A DNA stretch of 64,000 bases from Alviniconcha marisindica. Taxonomy: Eukaryota; Mollusca; Gastropoda; Provannidae. The stretch lies in assembly GCA_018857735.1 (NCBI GenBank), contig JABMCL010000698.1, positions 1 to 64,000 on the forward strand. Reading direction: 5' to 3'. Positions 12,536-25,452 of this stretch are shown here, in pieces. The notes under the pieces were generated by a model. It did no database searches. It saw only the letters and a program-made list of their open reading frames with translations, and was not told the origin of the DNA. How positions within the stretch are numbered: position 1 is the first letter of the stretch; every line of letters starts with the position of its first letter. The position numbers and the translations under genes are program-made.

Positions 12536-12715
12536 AGTTTAGTTCAAGATGGTATGTATGTGCTCGGAAAAGCGCATATGCACTCCACACCATCTCTCAG
12601 AAGTTTCCACAGCGTTGCCTCTGAAACAGTTGCAATATTCGTCTGATTGATGATGGCCCTCTGTCATCTTTCAGATGTCTAATTCCTCTTTCTGTGACTA
12701 GCTCCTACAGCTAGC
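12536..12715 (+). repeat. Dispersed repeat, copy 1
   Basis: It begins TAGTTCAAGATGGTAT and contains CCTCTGAAACAGTT and GATTGATGATGG. A related copy in the same orientation is at 45665-45860. It is probably a SINE body; no tRNA head is seen here. Confidence 0.5.
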
Positions 12716-14883
12716 TAGCTTCACCAAGAATACATGTATTGAAAGCTAATAACCCGGAAACTTTCTGACGTCTTCAAATCTCGATGAAACTGGAATGGGC
12801 CATGTTCAGATGGCACGTCCTAATCCACCACCACCCTCCCCCCTTCTTTGTTCACTAAGCAGAACATAGGTGTTTCATTTTGATTATTATTATTATAGTT
12901 TTTATTTTGTTCCTTTTTGCCACAACTTGCCTCTGTGTGAGACGGATTTTTGCCTTTCGTCCAAGACCAGTTTTAGCCTGTGATGTGGCCTTGGACACAG
13001 ACTGAACTGTACAGTTTTGTGCAGTAGAGTTTTACTGTGGTGGACAGTGAATGCTGAGAGACAAACGCACCACTGGGATGGAACTGAAATGGTTCACTGC
13101 TGATGTGGCAGGTGATGTGGCAGGAGATGTGGAGCAGCTGGGTACAGGTGTCTGTGTTTTGTACAGCCGTTGTTTCGGGTTTGTGTGCAGCAGCATGCCT
13201 CTTTTGTATTCCAACATGATCCGCTGCATTTAAAATTGCTTCAAAGTACCATCTCTTTAAGGATCTCATACTGCTAGCAAATTCTCTACCCCCCAACCCC
13301 AATGGTTGTCAGTACCAGCATGTCCTAGCCTTATGTGCTCTTTGAACAGGGTAGAATTGAAGAGACTAACTCTTTGAAAATTTATGTTTGATGTTTGTGT
13401 ATGCATGTACATTTTGTCTTACGTTTGCAAAGGGACTAGTTTTGTGGACTGACTTGAGAAAAGGTTTGTATTTATATGGTAACAGTTTTGAGATGTGAAT
13501 TTGCTTATGACAGAGTTTGATTGGCCTGAGGTGACCCTTGGCAGTTGATGGGATATTAAAATCCAGGAACTAACTAATCCCCCCCCCCCCCATTTATTCT
13601 TAATTAACTGATGTGCTGTGCTGTATGTGTGCGTTTATGTATGCGTGTAATGTAGGTCTTGCGTGTTTGGCTTCTTGTGATTTGAATTGCTTGTAGGCCT
13701 TGTCTGCTTGAGATGTCTGAATGTGGATATAGTTTACATCTGAATTCTGTACTGCATGCCAAGCTCCTGTTTTTATGTTGGAGGTTCACACTTTATCAAT
13801 ATTTCATTATCGTTATGATTTATCTCTTGTTCAAGTTGTGTTTTGTGTTCTTGTTGATGACATGTATACTCTCCTTGCTGTAATGCTCAAAATGCAGTAG
13901 CAGGTAGTGCAATATTCCGCATCACAAGCTGTTGCATTGATATTATCAGGTGAAGTGCTTTGCCCAGTATGCCTGCAGGTTCATCAAAAATTGTCTGTTT
14001 CAACAATTCAGTTTGTGCTGTTGGAGCAGGTTGAAGTGCTAGATGTGCATTGTACATTGTACAGACTTACTGTTTAGTGACTCATTCGTGTTGTGATGCC
14101 AAGCCCAAAAGAATCCAGCCACACCCAAGTGCATGTTTGCCAGTCTGGATTCACCTGCGTGTGCATTGTGAAAAATATTTGTCACTCTGATATTACCGTA
14201 CTGGCTACTCCAAGCTACTTTCTTTTGGAATACTATTACTGAAGTGTCAAGACTTAGATGCTACATATTCAGTGTTTATTTGTTATCGGCATCACAGTTT
14301 TGAACCTGACGTGAACGTACTTGCACCCAAGCCCACTTCCATGAGTTTGATTTTTTAACATTTATCTTCTTTTTTCTTTTCTTTTTAACCACGTTTGGAC
14401 TTGTGCAGCAAAGTTGTTGGATTTTAATGTCTCATCAACTACAGGACACCTCAGGAAACAACATTTGGTATTCATGCACACAAAAAGTGACACTCTTTTG
14501 TTTGGTGCATTTTACCTCGTACTTTGTTGTGAATAACCGTCTGTTTTGTGAACTTGAGCCGTGGTACGTACAGTACAGTTCAGGTTCAGGCAATATAGTT
14601 CAAGTTGAAGATGTTTCAGCATGCGTGCTAGCACAAGGCCAGTAGTAACCATTGCATTCTCATTCGTTTGTCATCAAACCATTCTGTGCAAAGCCATGCA
14701 GCATCTAAGCCTTGACTGGGACAAGTAACTGTTTCGTTTTGATATGCTGGTTTTGTTTAGGTGTTGTTGGTTGTTTGTTTTTAGGGGAGGGGAAGCATAG
14801 TGGATGTAAAAAAAAAAAAAAGAAGAAGAAAAAAATGACTTATTTTTATCAGCTGTTATTTGTACCAAGTTGGCTTGGTCAAA

Positions 14884-14980
14884 ACATGCCAGCTCACACC
14901 AGTTATATTACTCACACCAGTTGCGTTACTGTGCAAGCTCACACCAGTTATATTACTCACACCAGTTGCGTTACTGTGCA
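14884..14980 (+). repeat. 48-bp unit, two perfect tandem copies
   Basis: The unit contains GCTCACACCAGTTATATTAC and TCACACCAGTTGCGTTACTG. Copies are adjacent and essentially identical, so the duplication is recent. Confidence 0.8.
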
Positions 14981-15669
14981 TCATTGTAATTTCATGCAGT
15001 TGCAAACTGTTACTCCCAAGACTGTCTGTGCCTCATGGCTGATTTTGATTTTGTCAGTTTAAGAAAAATACTTATTCATACTGATACTGTGATAGTGTAA
15101 GTAAAAAAAAAAAAAACAGCAGGAAATTTATTGATGGCTTTCTCAAGAAGACACTGTGCTGTAATTTTTTTTAACTGTTTTTAGTGCATGCTGGGTTATT
15201 TTAGTGTTTCCAGAATCCTCAGAACTCTAAACACGGACTACATGATCTTTCATATGTATATGCGTGTTATTTTTAGCTTTTGCGTTCACTCAGGGAACTC
15301 CATTTGTAGTTTGTTCACGCCATTTGTAGTTCACTCCATTTGTAGTTTGTTCAGTGTTGCTTTACATCCGCAGAAACCATACAAACTATTATGGATGGGG
15401 AGCCCAGGACGTCCACCTCGACTTTCAGAGAGCTCCTGAGCTCTGTGAAACCACAGGGCTGAGGAGCTATGTGAAAGTCTAGGTAGTCTCATCCAAAGGG
15501 CTTCATTGTAGTCTTCATTGCAGAATTTGACTGGGGGAACTCTCAGGGCAGGTGCCAAGCCCAGCTCCTAAGTCAGCCATCCAATGGTCATGCTTGATCA
15601 TGCGTAACCTGGCTTTCAAGAGCGAGTGCTCTTGCCCTGCACCGCCGTCACTCTTATTTCAGAATGATC

Positions 15670-15965
15670 AGTTTGACTTTTGCTTGCCCAGTAAAAGGGT
15701 TTACAATTTTCCGTAACCTAGTTTGACTTTTGCTTGCCCGGTAAAAGGGCTCACAATCCACCATAACCTCATTTGACTTTTGCTTATCAGTAAAAGGGCT
15801 TACAATCCACCGTAACCTAGTTTGACTTTTGCTTATCAATAAATGGGCTTACAATCTGCCGTAACCTAGTTTGACTTTTGCTCATCAATAAAAGGTTTTA
15901 CAGTCCACCGTAACCAAGTTTGACTTTGCTTATCAATGAAAGGTTTTACAGTTCACCGTCAATCT
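15670..15965 (+). repeat. About 50-bp minisatellite, 6 copies
   Basis: The unit is TAGTTTGACTTTTGCTTATC then AATAAAAGGGCTTACAATCC and ACCGTAACC. It contains internal AATAAA strings, so polyadenylation signals called inside it should be treated with care. Confidence 0.8.
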
Positions 15966-17185
15966 AGCCTCATTCATAAAAGTTGTACATCCTGTTTATG
16001 TATGTTGGAATATTTTACCATATTGTTTGTCTAGGCTTTTCCCACTGAGGCAGTGTTGGTGATAGAAGGTTACAGTAAATCATGTTATTCATGTCACTGA
16101 TCTGGTTATTTGGTTGGAATGAATTTCATGCATGGTATATATATTCTTGTTGAATGAACATTATTAATTCCTTTGGTACTGTGATCTAGCTGCTTAATGG
16201 ACTTTCTTCCTAGAACTGTTCTTGATGAATGTTCACTATGAGAATTTTGATTTGCAATGTAAACTTTGTTGGTGCTGATTTTGGTTGGTTACTTGACTTA
16301 ACCAAAGTGTAGAGTTTCAAGTCCCGACGTGTACATTTGTTTTGCGCTGTAGGGAAGCAAGTTGTGCTTCCCTTCCTTTGTTAGACATATGACAGCATTG
16401 GCACAAACTTTTTATTTTGTTTGGTTCTTACAAATGTTCTTTTATTGTGTGCATGTCCAATTCAAAAGTTCCAAAACGCGAAGCCAGATAATTTAATTAG
16501 CAGTGGCAGGATTTCAATTCTTAGCCATTAAGCTGTTAATTTTTTACGTTGACAAATTTTGAGATGTTAGTTAGACATTTGTGATTTCTGCATTGTCTTT
16601 GTTACCTTTCATGTTACACAGATTTTGCCAAAACACTAGTTAGCAGTGTGGTTTGCCTTGGAGTAAAATTTAGTTATTTTATGAATCAGTTGTTTTCTTG
16701 ACTTCTGTTTGACTGAAAGTTTACAGAAAGATGGAAAAAAGCTTGTTACTTTTGAAACCAAATATTTTAAAGGATACCTTTGTTCATTCAGCTAAAAGTA
16801 TAGACACACGAAGAGAGTGAGAGAGAGAGAAAGTGTGAATCTAAGATTTGACTCATTTTAAAGGTTATAGCACAAGTCATGAAAGCAACTCAAAGCCCTT
16901 TACAATGTCCATTAAAAAAAAAAAAGCAACAAAAGAGCACAACAGTCACAAACATGTGACAGTGCTAACAATTCAAAATGTAAGACACAAAAACAAAAAA
17001 TCAGATGCACACGCATAAAAGCAGTTGATCGCATTCCACAGAAATGTCAAAGGGGATTAGCATCTTTTTCTTACAGAAAGCTTTTTCAAAGTGTGGTTGC
17101 CTTATGAACATACAGTGGGAGATCTAGACAAGTGCCAGGTGGTGTGTAACATTGAAAGGAGAGTGCTCAACAACAAAGATCTATG

Positions 17186-17191
17186 AATAAA
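17186..17191 (+). terminator. Distal polyadenylation signal candidate for GPAM
   Basis: AATAAA in CTATGAATAAACAAC, only about 40 bases from the DUS3L signal on the other strand. Confidence 0.35.
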
Positions 17192-17227
17192 CAACAGCAA
17201 AAGTCTTGATGTTGCATATTTACATGT

Positions 17228-17233
17228 TTTATT
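17228..17233 (-). terminator. Polyadenylation signal candidate for DUS3L
   Basis: TTTATT on the plus strand reads AATAAA on the minus strand, 571 bases after the DUS3L stop codon. With the plus-strand AATAAA at 17186 it would make the two genes meet tail to tail. Confidence 0.5.
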
Positions 17234-17803
17234 CAGTTTTGATACACTGTCTGCAATGCATTTAGCCTAAATTTCATAACCATGATAATCACAGTATTTA
17301 GCCAGTTACATGGTAACAATGTCAATCACACAGTTTAAAAAAATAAAATATAAAAATCACACAGTAACCACCACGATCACACAGATCAAATCTTTGCATG
17401 CTGATTTTTCCTAAAACTATCGAGTGAATTCCCCTCACAATCAATAAAACATTAAAATGGCCCACACCACTGCCCATCTTTGTCTTCTTCCGGTGGTGAC
17501 AGTGTAGCATTAGGCGTAATTCCCATCCCCTAAACCTCCTGGGATCTTGGTCCCCACCAGTACCGCTCTGGAAACAGTGTGGTGTTAAAAGGAGTCTTAA
17601 CAATTTGGCTCAAGTGACCTGGATAACAGTAAAGTGACAGGTAAGTGATACCAAAAGATCTTTAGGTAGAGTGTGATGCGGATGCACAGGTAAGTCATAC
17701 CAAAATATCTCTTGGTAGTGTGTGATGCAGATGCAGACTGGCTGAGCAGTGTGGACTCCTGGCTGAGCAGCACTTGCTCCTGGCTGAGCAGTGCACACTC
17801 CCA

Positions 17804-17876
17804 TCATTGATAGGCGTTGGCTTTGTGTTTGGGCAGGAAGCTGAACTGATCAGGCACAGGTCCCAGCAGCATTTCA
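17804..17876 (-). CDS. DUS3L: DUS3L last coding exon
   Basis: After TCTGCAG it completes a split Ser codon and reads [19 protein letters not shown] then NAYQ and stop, matching the human C-terminus. It is short and isolated by 1.4 kb of intron, so gene finders may truncate the protein without it. Confidence 0.92.
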
Positions 17877-20800
17877 CTGCAGACATCAACACGCACTCTG
17901 ATACATCACTTCTGCTGATTATCAGTGTAACAGATACGAGCATAACTATAACAACTAAAGGACAAAAACTGAAATTAATAGTTGTCTGCCAGCCTTCTAA
18001 ACAGGTCCCAAGAGCATTTCACTGCAGACACCAACACGCACTCTGTCTAATACATCACTTCTGCTGATTATCAATGCAACAGATACAAGCATAACTGTAA
18101 CAAAGGACGAAAACTGAAATAATTGTCAGCCAGCCTTCTGAACAGGTCACAGCAGCATTTCACTTCAGACATCAACATGCACTCTGGTACATCACTTCTG
18201 CTGATTATCAGTGTATCAGATATGAGCATAACCATAATAATTAAAGAAAACAAAAATCAAACAGTTGACTGCCAGCCCTCTGAACAAAGATCAAAATACA
18301 CAAAAAGGTCGAAAACAACAACAATGCTGAATAAATAACATGAAATGTGCAAAATTTTCAAGCCCATTTCAAGCAGCATTTATTTTACAAACAAATGATG
18401 AAAGCAGTGAAAATAAAAAACACGGCAACCGAAACTACGGAAAGCCAAGTGACTTTGTCTCCTTCATTCTTCATAGAATAACTTTGTTGATAAAAACAGG
18501 GGTCTACCCTGAAAACACTGTTTTGTAGTGTCTGTTAAGGCAGGCATCATTTTTAACCTTTTGTGTTTTCTGATATTATTAGACCAAAAAGGATGACCAA
18601 TACACACACACACACACACACAAACAAATCATCTTCCAAGCCTGAAAAAAAAATGAGGATGTACCTATGGTGGAGTTTATGTACCTTGTATTTACATGCA
18701 TGCCAGGTGAGAGTTACAATAGGTGACTCGGGTCTTTGTTGTAGTACTTGTGTAAAGTATTTCGAGTGCTAATTAACTCCCTTGTAAGTTGATTCTTTAA
18801 ATAAGATGAAAACAGAGCTTTGGCTTATTGTCAGCTGAAAGTTCATAGCACTGAAACCCTAGCGCTTCAAAATATGCTGTAACACTGCCCAGCTTTCAGC
18901 GCTGTGAGATGTTGGACATCGCCGTAAGTGGGCCCCAAGCCCCTGGACACTTTCTTCTTTGGTATAGTGTCAACTTCAACACCTTGAAGACTGACACTGC
19001 TGGGTTATTTTGGTGTTCCAATAATCCACGGAACTCTGACAGGATCTTTAACATTGACTCTCCTACAACATTCAACTCTGCCCAACATATGATTCTTTCA
19101 ATCAGGTCTTTAGCTCCAAGCGAGACAATAGTCAGACAAGGGGACATGACATGACATAAAAGACAGAGAAGGTATTTCCTTTGGCAACACTTATTATGAG
19201 GTGAGAAGAGAGAACCAAGCATAAAGAAACCCAGATTAATGCACACACTGAATTCTGTACCTGATCTTGATCCAGTCGGCACAGTTAGAACTTGCCATCA
19301 GAGTCTCCAGGTCATTGCGGCCTTTGTAGTGGGGTGGTCGCTCATTGATTTTCTGTGGAGGATGCTCCAGCACACCAACTGGGATATACCTGTGCAAAAA
19401 AGAAACTGGGGCTGTACGAAACAATGCAACTGGAATACACATGTACATAAAGCAGAACATCTGGAATATACCTGTGCAAAACAGAAACTGGGGCTGTACA
19501 AAATACAACACAACTGGAATACACATGTACATAAAACATCTGGAATATACCTGTGCAAAACAGAAACTGGGGCTGTGCAAAACACACAGCAAGTGGAATA
19601 TACATGTACATAAAGCAAAACATCTGGAATATACCTGTGCAAAACAGGAACTGGGGCAGTGCAAAACACACAGCAAGTGGAATATACATGTACATAAAGC
19701 AAAACATCTGGAATATACCTGTGCAAAACAGGAACTGGGGCTGTGCAAAACACAAAGCAACTGGTTTATATGTGCACATAAAACAAAACAGCTGGGACAT
19801 ACCTTTACAAAGCAGGAACTGTGACATATGTGTCCAAATCAGCTATTGTTGTGTTATGTTGTTTTGTTGTTATTGATACAAGCTCAGAACAACACACAAG
19901 GGAGTTAATTAGCACTCGGAAGACATCACACAAGTACAACGAAGACCTCAGTTGCCTTGTACTTGTGTGACATCTTTTGAGCACTAGTTAATTCCCTTGT
20001 GTGTTGATTCCATGGGAATCTGGGCCTTTTTCTGTTTCAGCTTTTTTTTCTTCAAGTTGATAACAGAAAAGTTTGGCGAAATGACAGAGACGGGAACAGT
20101 ATTCAACTTTAAATACAAAACTTTTCAAACTTTATCAAACTCTGAAAACATTTACCAAGCACTGTTTCACACCAAGCTTGGGTAAACAAAACACCCTTCA
20201 CAGCCACATAAATACCTATTATTTTTTCACACTGGTAACACCACCACACAGTTTTGCCAGCATGATTTCTGTGTGCACACCTTTTTTTTTTCTTTTTTTT
20301 TAACGCATCCAAATGGTTAAAAACAATGCTTCCAGGTCATATGCAGAGACAGGTTGTTCCAAATATGGAATCGCGGGGGACGAATGCATGTTTTTGAATG
20401 TCAAACATACATCATGTCACTTGATGAAACATTTTCCACTTTAACATCTTCTCAGCACCCACCGTTCAAACCATGCATTGGATGTAACCGGTGGTTACTG
20501 ATTCAGGTCAATATTCTGGTTTCTTTGTTTCAGATTTCTCTGCAGACATACATTTGCCAGAAAGGGATACGTGGTGTCATCATTTCTGAGCTACAGACGT
20601 CTGAAAGACGTGGCCTAGAAGACTGCATGCAGGCCCCAACAAAGCTTCATAGACTCCAGATTTACTCAGTGAAAACAAACATGAAAGGAAGAATTTGATG
20701 GACAAAGGGGTGTTATAGTCAGAATGACGGCAGCAAAACCTCACTCTGTGCCAAGTTTCTGGAACTTAGTCCCTTCATCGGCCAGAGATCTTGAAACTTA

Positions 20801-23800
20801 TTGGAGCACATATGAGAAGCTCACTGTTTGAAAATTTGAGCTCAAATGGTTCTGCTGTTCTGCATGCTTGTATAGGCTTGTTCGCTCTCCAAGGACTTGC
20901 TTGAGAATGCTTTTAAACTAACTTCACAAACAGAGAATGCACGCAGACAAACATGCACACAGACACACATGTGTATGTAACTATGTTGTTGTTGTTGATC
21001 ACTTTTATATAGCGCTATTCTCCACTCTTGAGCAGACTCACTGCGCTCGCATGTGATTCTACATGAGTGCATAGCTTTTTATAGCACGTTTTTGAATATC
21101 CACCGAAGTGGTGTACTTACAGCGCTGGCATGGCTGGTGCCACATGAAACTGCTGCCGTCTCACAAACACACATACATGAACAAACACACCCAATATAGT
21201 GCAGACCAAGATAACCACAATCCCTAATGCCTCATACCTGCAAAGGAAGGAGAGCCACTCCAGCAGGAAGCGGCGTGTGGTTTCCACGCCTTTGGTATCT
21301 GAACCCCAGTACTCTAGGCCATAGTTGCAGAAATTGCGCATCATGTCAAAACGCTCCCCGGAGGAGATGTCCCAGTGACGCTGCTCCTTGATCTCCGTGA
21401 ATATCCACGGCTTGATCAGCGCTCCCCTGAACAGACAGTGATACCCACAATCAGTCAGGGCTGACATCCCACAAAAGACATCCATACCCACACCCACAAC
21501 ACATATCCATACCCAAACCCACAACACATATCCATACCCAAACCCACAACAGATATCCATACCCACACGCACCATCCATACCCACACCCACAACAGACTT
21601 CCATACCCACACCCACAACAGATATGCATATCCACACCCACAACAGACATCCATACCCACAACAGACATCCATACCCACACCCACAATAGACATCCATAC
21701 CCACACCCACAACAGACATCCATACCCACAACAGATATCCATACCCACAACAGACATCCATACCCACACCCACAACAGACATCCATACCCACACCCACAA
21801 CAGACATCCATACCCATACCTGCAACAGACATCCATACCCATACTCAAAGGGGGCTGACATCCCACAATAGACATCCATACCAAAACCCACAACAGATAT
21901 CCATACCCACACCTACAACAGATATCCACACCCACAACAGACATCCATACCAACACCCACAACAGATATCCATACCCACACCCACAACAGACATCCATAC
22001 CCACACTCAAAGGGGGCTGACATCCCACAACAGACATCCATACCCACACTCAAAGGGGGCTGACAACCCACAATAGTCATCTTTACATCCATCCATTGAA
22101 TGTGGAGGGGGGGGGGGCGAGGGGGGGCTTACACTTACATTAGTATGGTGAGATAATATTACTGTTTAGCTCATAGAATACAGAAAAATACTGACCAAAA
22201 CTCAAAAGCTATCACAATGAACCCATCACAAACATCACACAGTAGGTTACATTACATATCTCACCATACACTTACATTAGTATGGTGAGATAACATTACT
22301 GTTTAGTTCAGAGAATACAGAAAAATACTGACCAAAACTCAAAAGCTATCACAATGAACCCATCACAAACATCACACAGTAGGTTACATTACATATCTCA
22401 CCATACACTTACATTAGTATGGTGAGATAACATTACTGTTTAGTTCAGAGAATACAGAAAAATACTGACCAAAACTCAAAAGCTATCACAATGAACCCAT
22501 CACAAACATCACACAGTAGGTTACATTACATATCTCACCATACACTTACATTAGTATGGTGAGATAACATGACTGTTTAGTTCATAGAATACAGAAAAAT
22601 ACTGACCAAAACTCAAAAGCTATCACAATGAACCCATCACAAACATCACACAGTAGGTTACATTACATATCTCACCATACACTTACATTAGTATGGTGAG
22701 ATAACATTACTGTTTAGTTCACAGAATACAGAAAAATACTGACCAAAACTCAAAAGCTATCACAATGAACCCATCACAAACATCACACAGTAGGTTACAT
22801 TACATATCTCACCATACACTTACATTAGTATGGTGAGATAACATTACTGTTTAGTTCATAGAATACAGAAAAATACTGACCAAAACTCAAGAGCTATCAC
22901 AATGAACCCATCACAAACATCACACAGTAGGTTACATTACAGATGATGCCTTAAGACATCACTCTGCTCTGCCGTAAATGCAACTGCCAGTGAGTTAAGG
23001 CGCTTCTTAATCCGTGACATCAACTGGTCCTGAAGACCGAGTGACAAGCTGAGAGTCTAAAACAGTCCACATGCGCATTATGACGTACCTGGCCAACATT
23101 ACGCCACTCACGCCGCTGGCCTCCTTGTGCAGGTTGGCATCTTCATAGGACAGAATGTCACCATTACCTGAAACAAAACGGACCCAAGTACATTAACACA
23201 AACCGGATCCAAGTACATGTACTGTTGTTGTTGTCTTTTGCAAGCAATGTTCATCAAACCACCGTCGCCCTATATGGCCATACTGGTTGACTGGGTGTAA
23301 AACACCAAGTTACTTACTTACTGTCATCAGTCAACCATGTTATCAGACACAGGAATACATCTCCTGGCTGTGATCTGCTTAAAATGGTAGGTTTGTGTTT
23401 TGGTTGTGCTGTCGTGTATGTTGAAGAGGTAAGTAAGTAAGCTTGATCAACAAATAAAAAAAATTTAAAACAAGTAAAGATCTCATTCACAGTTCAAAGA
23501 GACACAACACCTTAGAACAATTAAATGACTAGCAACTTAAAAACTCAAGAATACAATGCAAATTCACTGTAGTGATACACACTGGATATAAAACTTTGCC
23601 TGTCAACAGCTTTCACCAGTTGTAAATGTTTTGAAGTCGATTTATATTCTATTAGCTCCAGAGAAGGCAGGCTGCACTGATTGCTAGTGGTGACGAGCAG
23701 GGCGACATGTTCTAGTCTGTGGGCCCACATGGGGATCAGATACTTAACAGTTCAGAAGTGGAGAGAGGATTTGGAAAAAATGAAGCTGAATGCACCTGGA

Positions 23801-24782
23801 AGATAGCAGGCAGAAAGGAAGAAATTCCTGGCAGCGGGTGAAGAATGCTTTGCTACATTCTGACCTACTCCTGGCTTTAATTTTAAAGGGAGACATTTGA
23901 CAGCTTCATCTACAATACTCCATTGTAAATATTGTGAGTGAAACTGATACATAAAGGGGGAATCACTCTACTCAGTGGTGTAAACTGAATGGCATGCATC
24001 ACTTTCCTTTCTGCCCAAATCAGTATTTTGCTTTGGCAGAAGTTGGAACAAGTCAAATAGATCAAACCCTCCAGGCCAAAATCACAAAATGTGTGCCTGC
24101 CCATCCTGTCTGGCACCAAAAGCTGTCTCAAACAAAAACTGTATGATGAAAATAACGTGTGCTGATAGAGTCTGCAATCTGTCTTAGATTTCAGACTGAC
24201 TGCTCATTTGTTCTTGTCAAACTGAATAAATGGCCAATTTGGGCAGACGTTGGACTGGCATACACAGCATCTTGTGCATCCATAAGACTAGGTGTATGAC
24301 ACCTACACCGAAGACCAGGTGTCTTCAACCAGCTGACCTATTTCTCATCCAGAGTTCCTGTTCCATACGTCTGTTCCATTATTGGCGATTCAGAAATTTC
24401 GGAATTATATTGAATAATATATTTTAATCACTTTCGACATTCGGACCCATTTAAGTTTTAACTGTTGTCAATGCTTTGTTTGGAATAAAACAGCATAGTT
24501 ACAGGAAGGTCTATACTAAATGAACAAATCATATTATATTAATAGCAAAATGTGTATAAGTGTTTACAAAAAAGACTAACTCCTTCCTTCCATTGTCCAT
24601 AATATTTGAAAATCAGCTCAAGCTCCTATAAGTTTAAATGTGATAAAGCTTAAAAACTAAAATGTGTATAATGCATGATGAACTTATGGAAAAAAAATCA
24701 CACCTTCCTCTTCTCACAGTATTTCCGCCCCAACTAATATCAATGCCAGTTTCTGCTACAGTGTGTGTGTGTGTGTGTGTGT

Positions 24783-24825
<43 letters not shown>

Positions 24826-25408
24826 CCAAATACACCTTATGTAAATTGTTTTGGTAGGACTGTGCTCTACGTGTGTACAGAATCTTGTATCTAGGTTAAT
24901 ATGTATCCTGTGAGCACTCAGGGCGTTGATGAGCGCATGATAAATGTACATTATTATTATTATACAAAAACACGCGAATGAGTGAGCAAGAAGTATACTG
25001 TAACAATGGATGGGTGTTTCTGAGTAAACACCCCCACACTGATGTGCTCGGCAACACCAAAACAAACAAGCAAAAAGACAACTGACCTAGCAGTGGCATT
25101 GGGGCAGCAGCCTGAGCGCAGGTACTGATGTAATCCCAGTCTGCCAGCCGGGTGTAGCGCTGCTCTCGTGACCGCCCATGCAACTAAAACAACAGTGACT
25201 GTTTGAAACAAGTAAATACTGGGTTCTCTTGGGTGTATCATGTGGGTGGGTGGGTGGGTGGGTGGGTGAGTGAGTGAGTGAGTGAGTGAGTGAGTGAGTG
25301 AGTGAGTGAGTGAGTGTGAGTGAGTGAGTGTGAGTGAGTGAATCAATGGGTGGGTGAGTGAATGAGTGTGTGTGTGAGAGTGTGTGTGTGTGTGTGTGTG
25401 CGTGCGTG

Positions 25409-25452
<44 letters not shown>

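Larger units (their letters stand above)
10432..17210 (+). other. Presumed long GPAM 3' UTR / 3' flank
   Basis: No exon-like open frame or recognisable protein is seen on either strand over this T-rich stretch. It contains an early AATAAA (11345-11350) and a late one (17186-17191), so the message may end after about 0.9 kb or run almost to the DUS3L 3' end. Small tandem repeats lie at 14884-14980 and 15670-15965. Transcript extent is an inference. Confidence 0.4.

Noticed and set aside
19298..19827. Overlapping Cys/Tyr/Val-rich frames of 124-174 codons
   Set aside because: They come from the 79-84-bp acceptor repeat in DUS3L. Only 19389-19261 is coding.
20354..20698. Plus-strand 114-codon frame in a DUS3L intron
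   Set aside because: No homology and no splice or promoter context. It overlaps the start of a LINE fragment region; probably chance.
21450..22049. Minus-strand frame of 310 codons rich in Val/Trp/Cys/Gly
   Set aside because: Only its last part (21426-21238) is the real DUS3L exon. The rest is translated minisatellite upstream of the acceptor.
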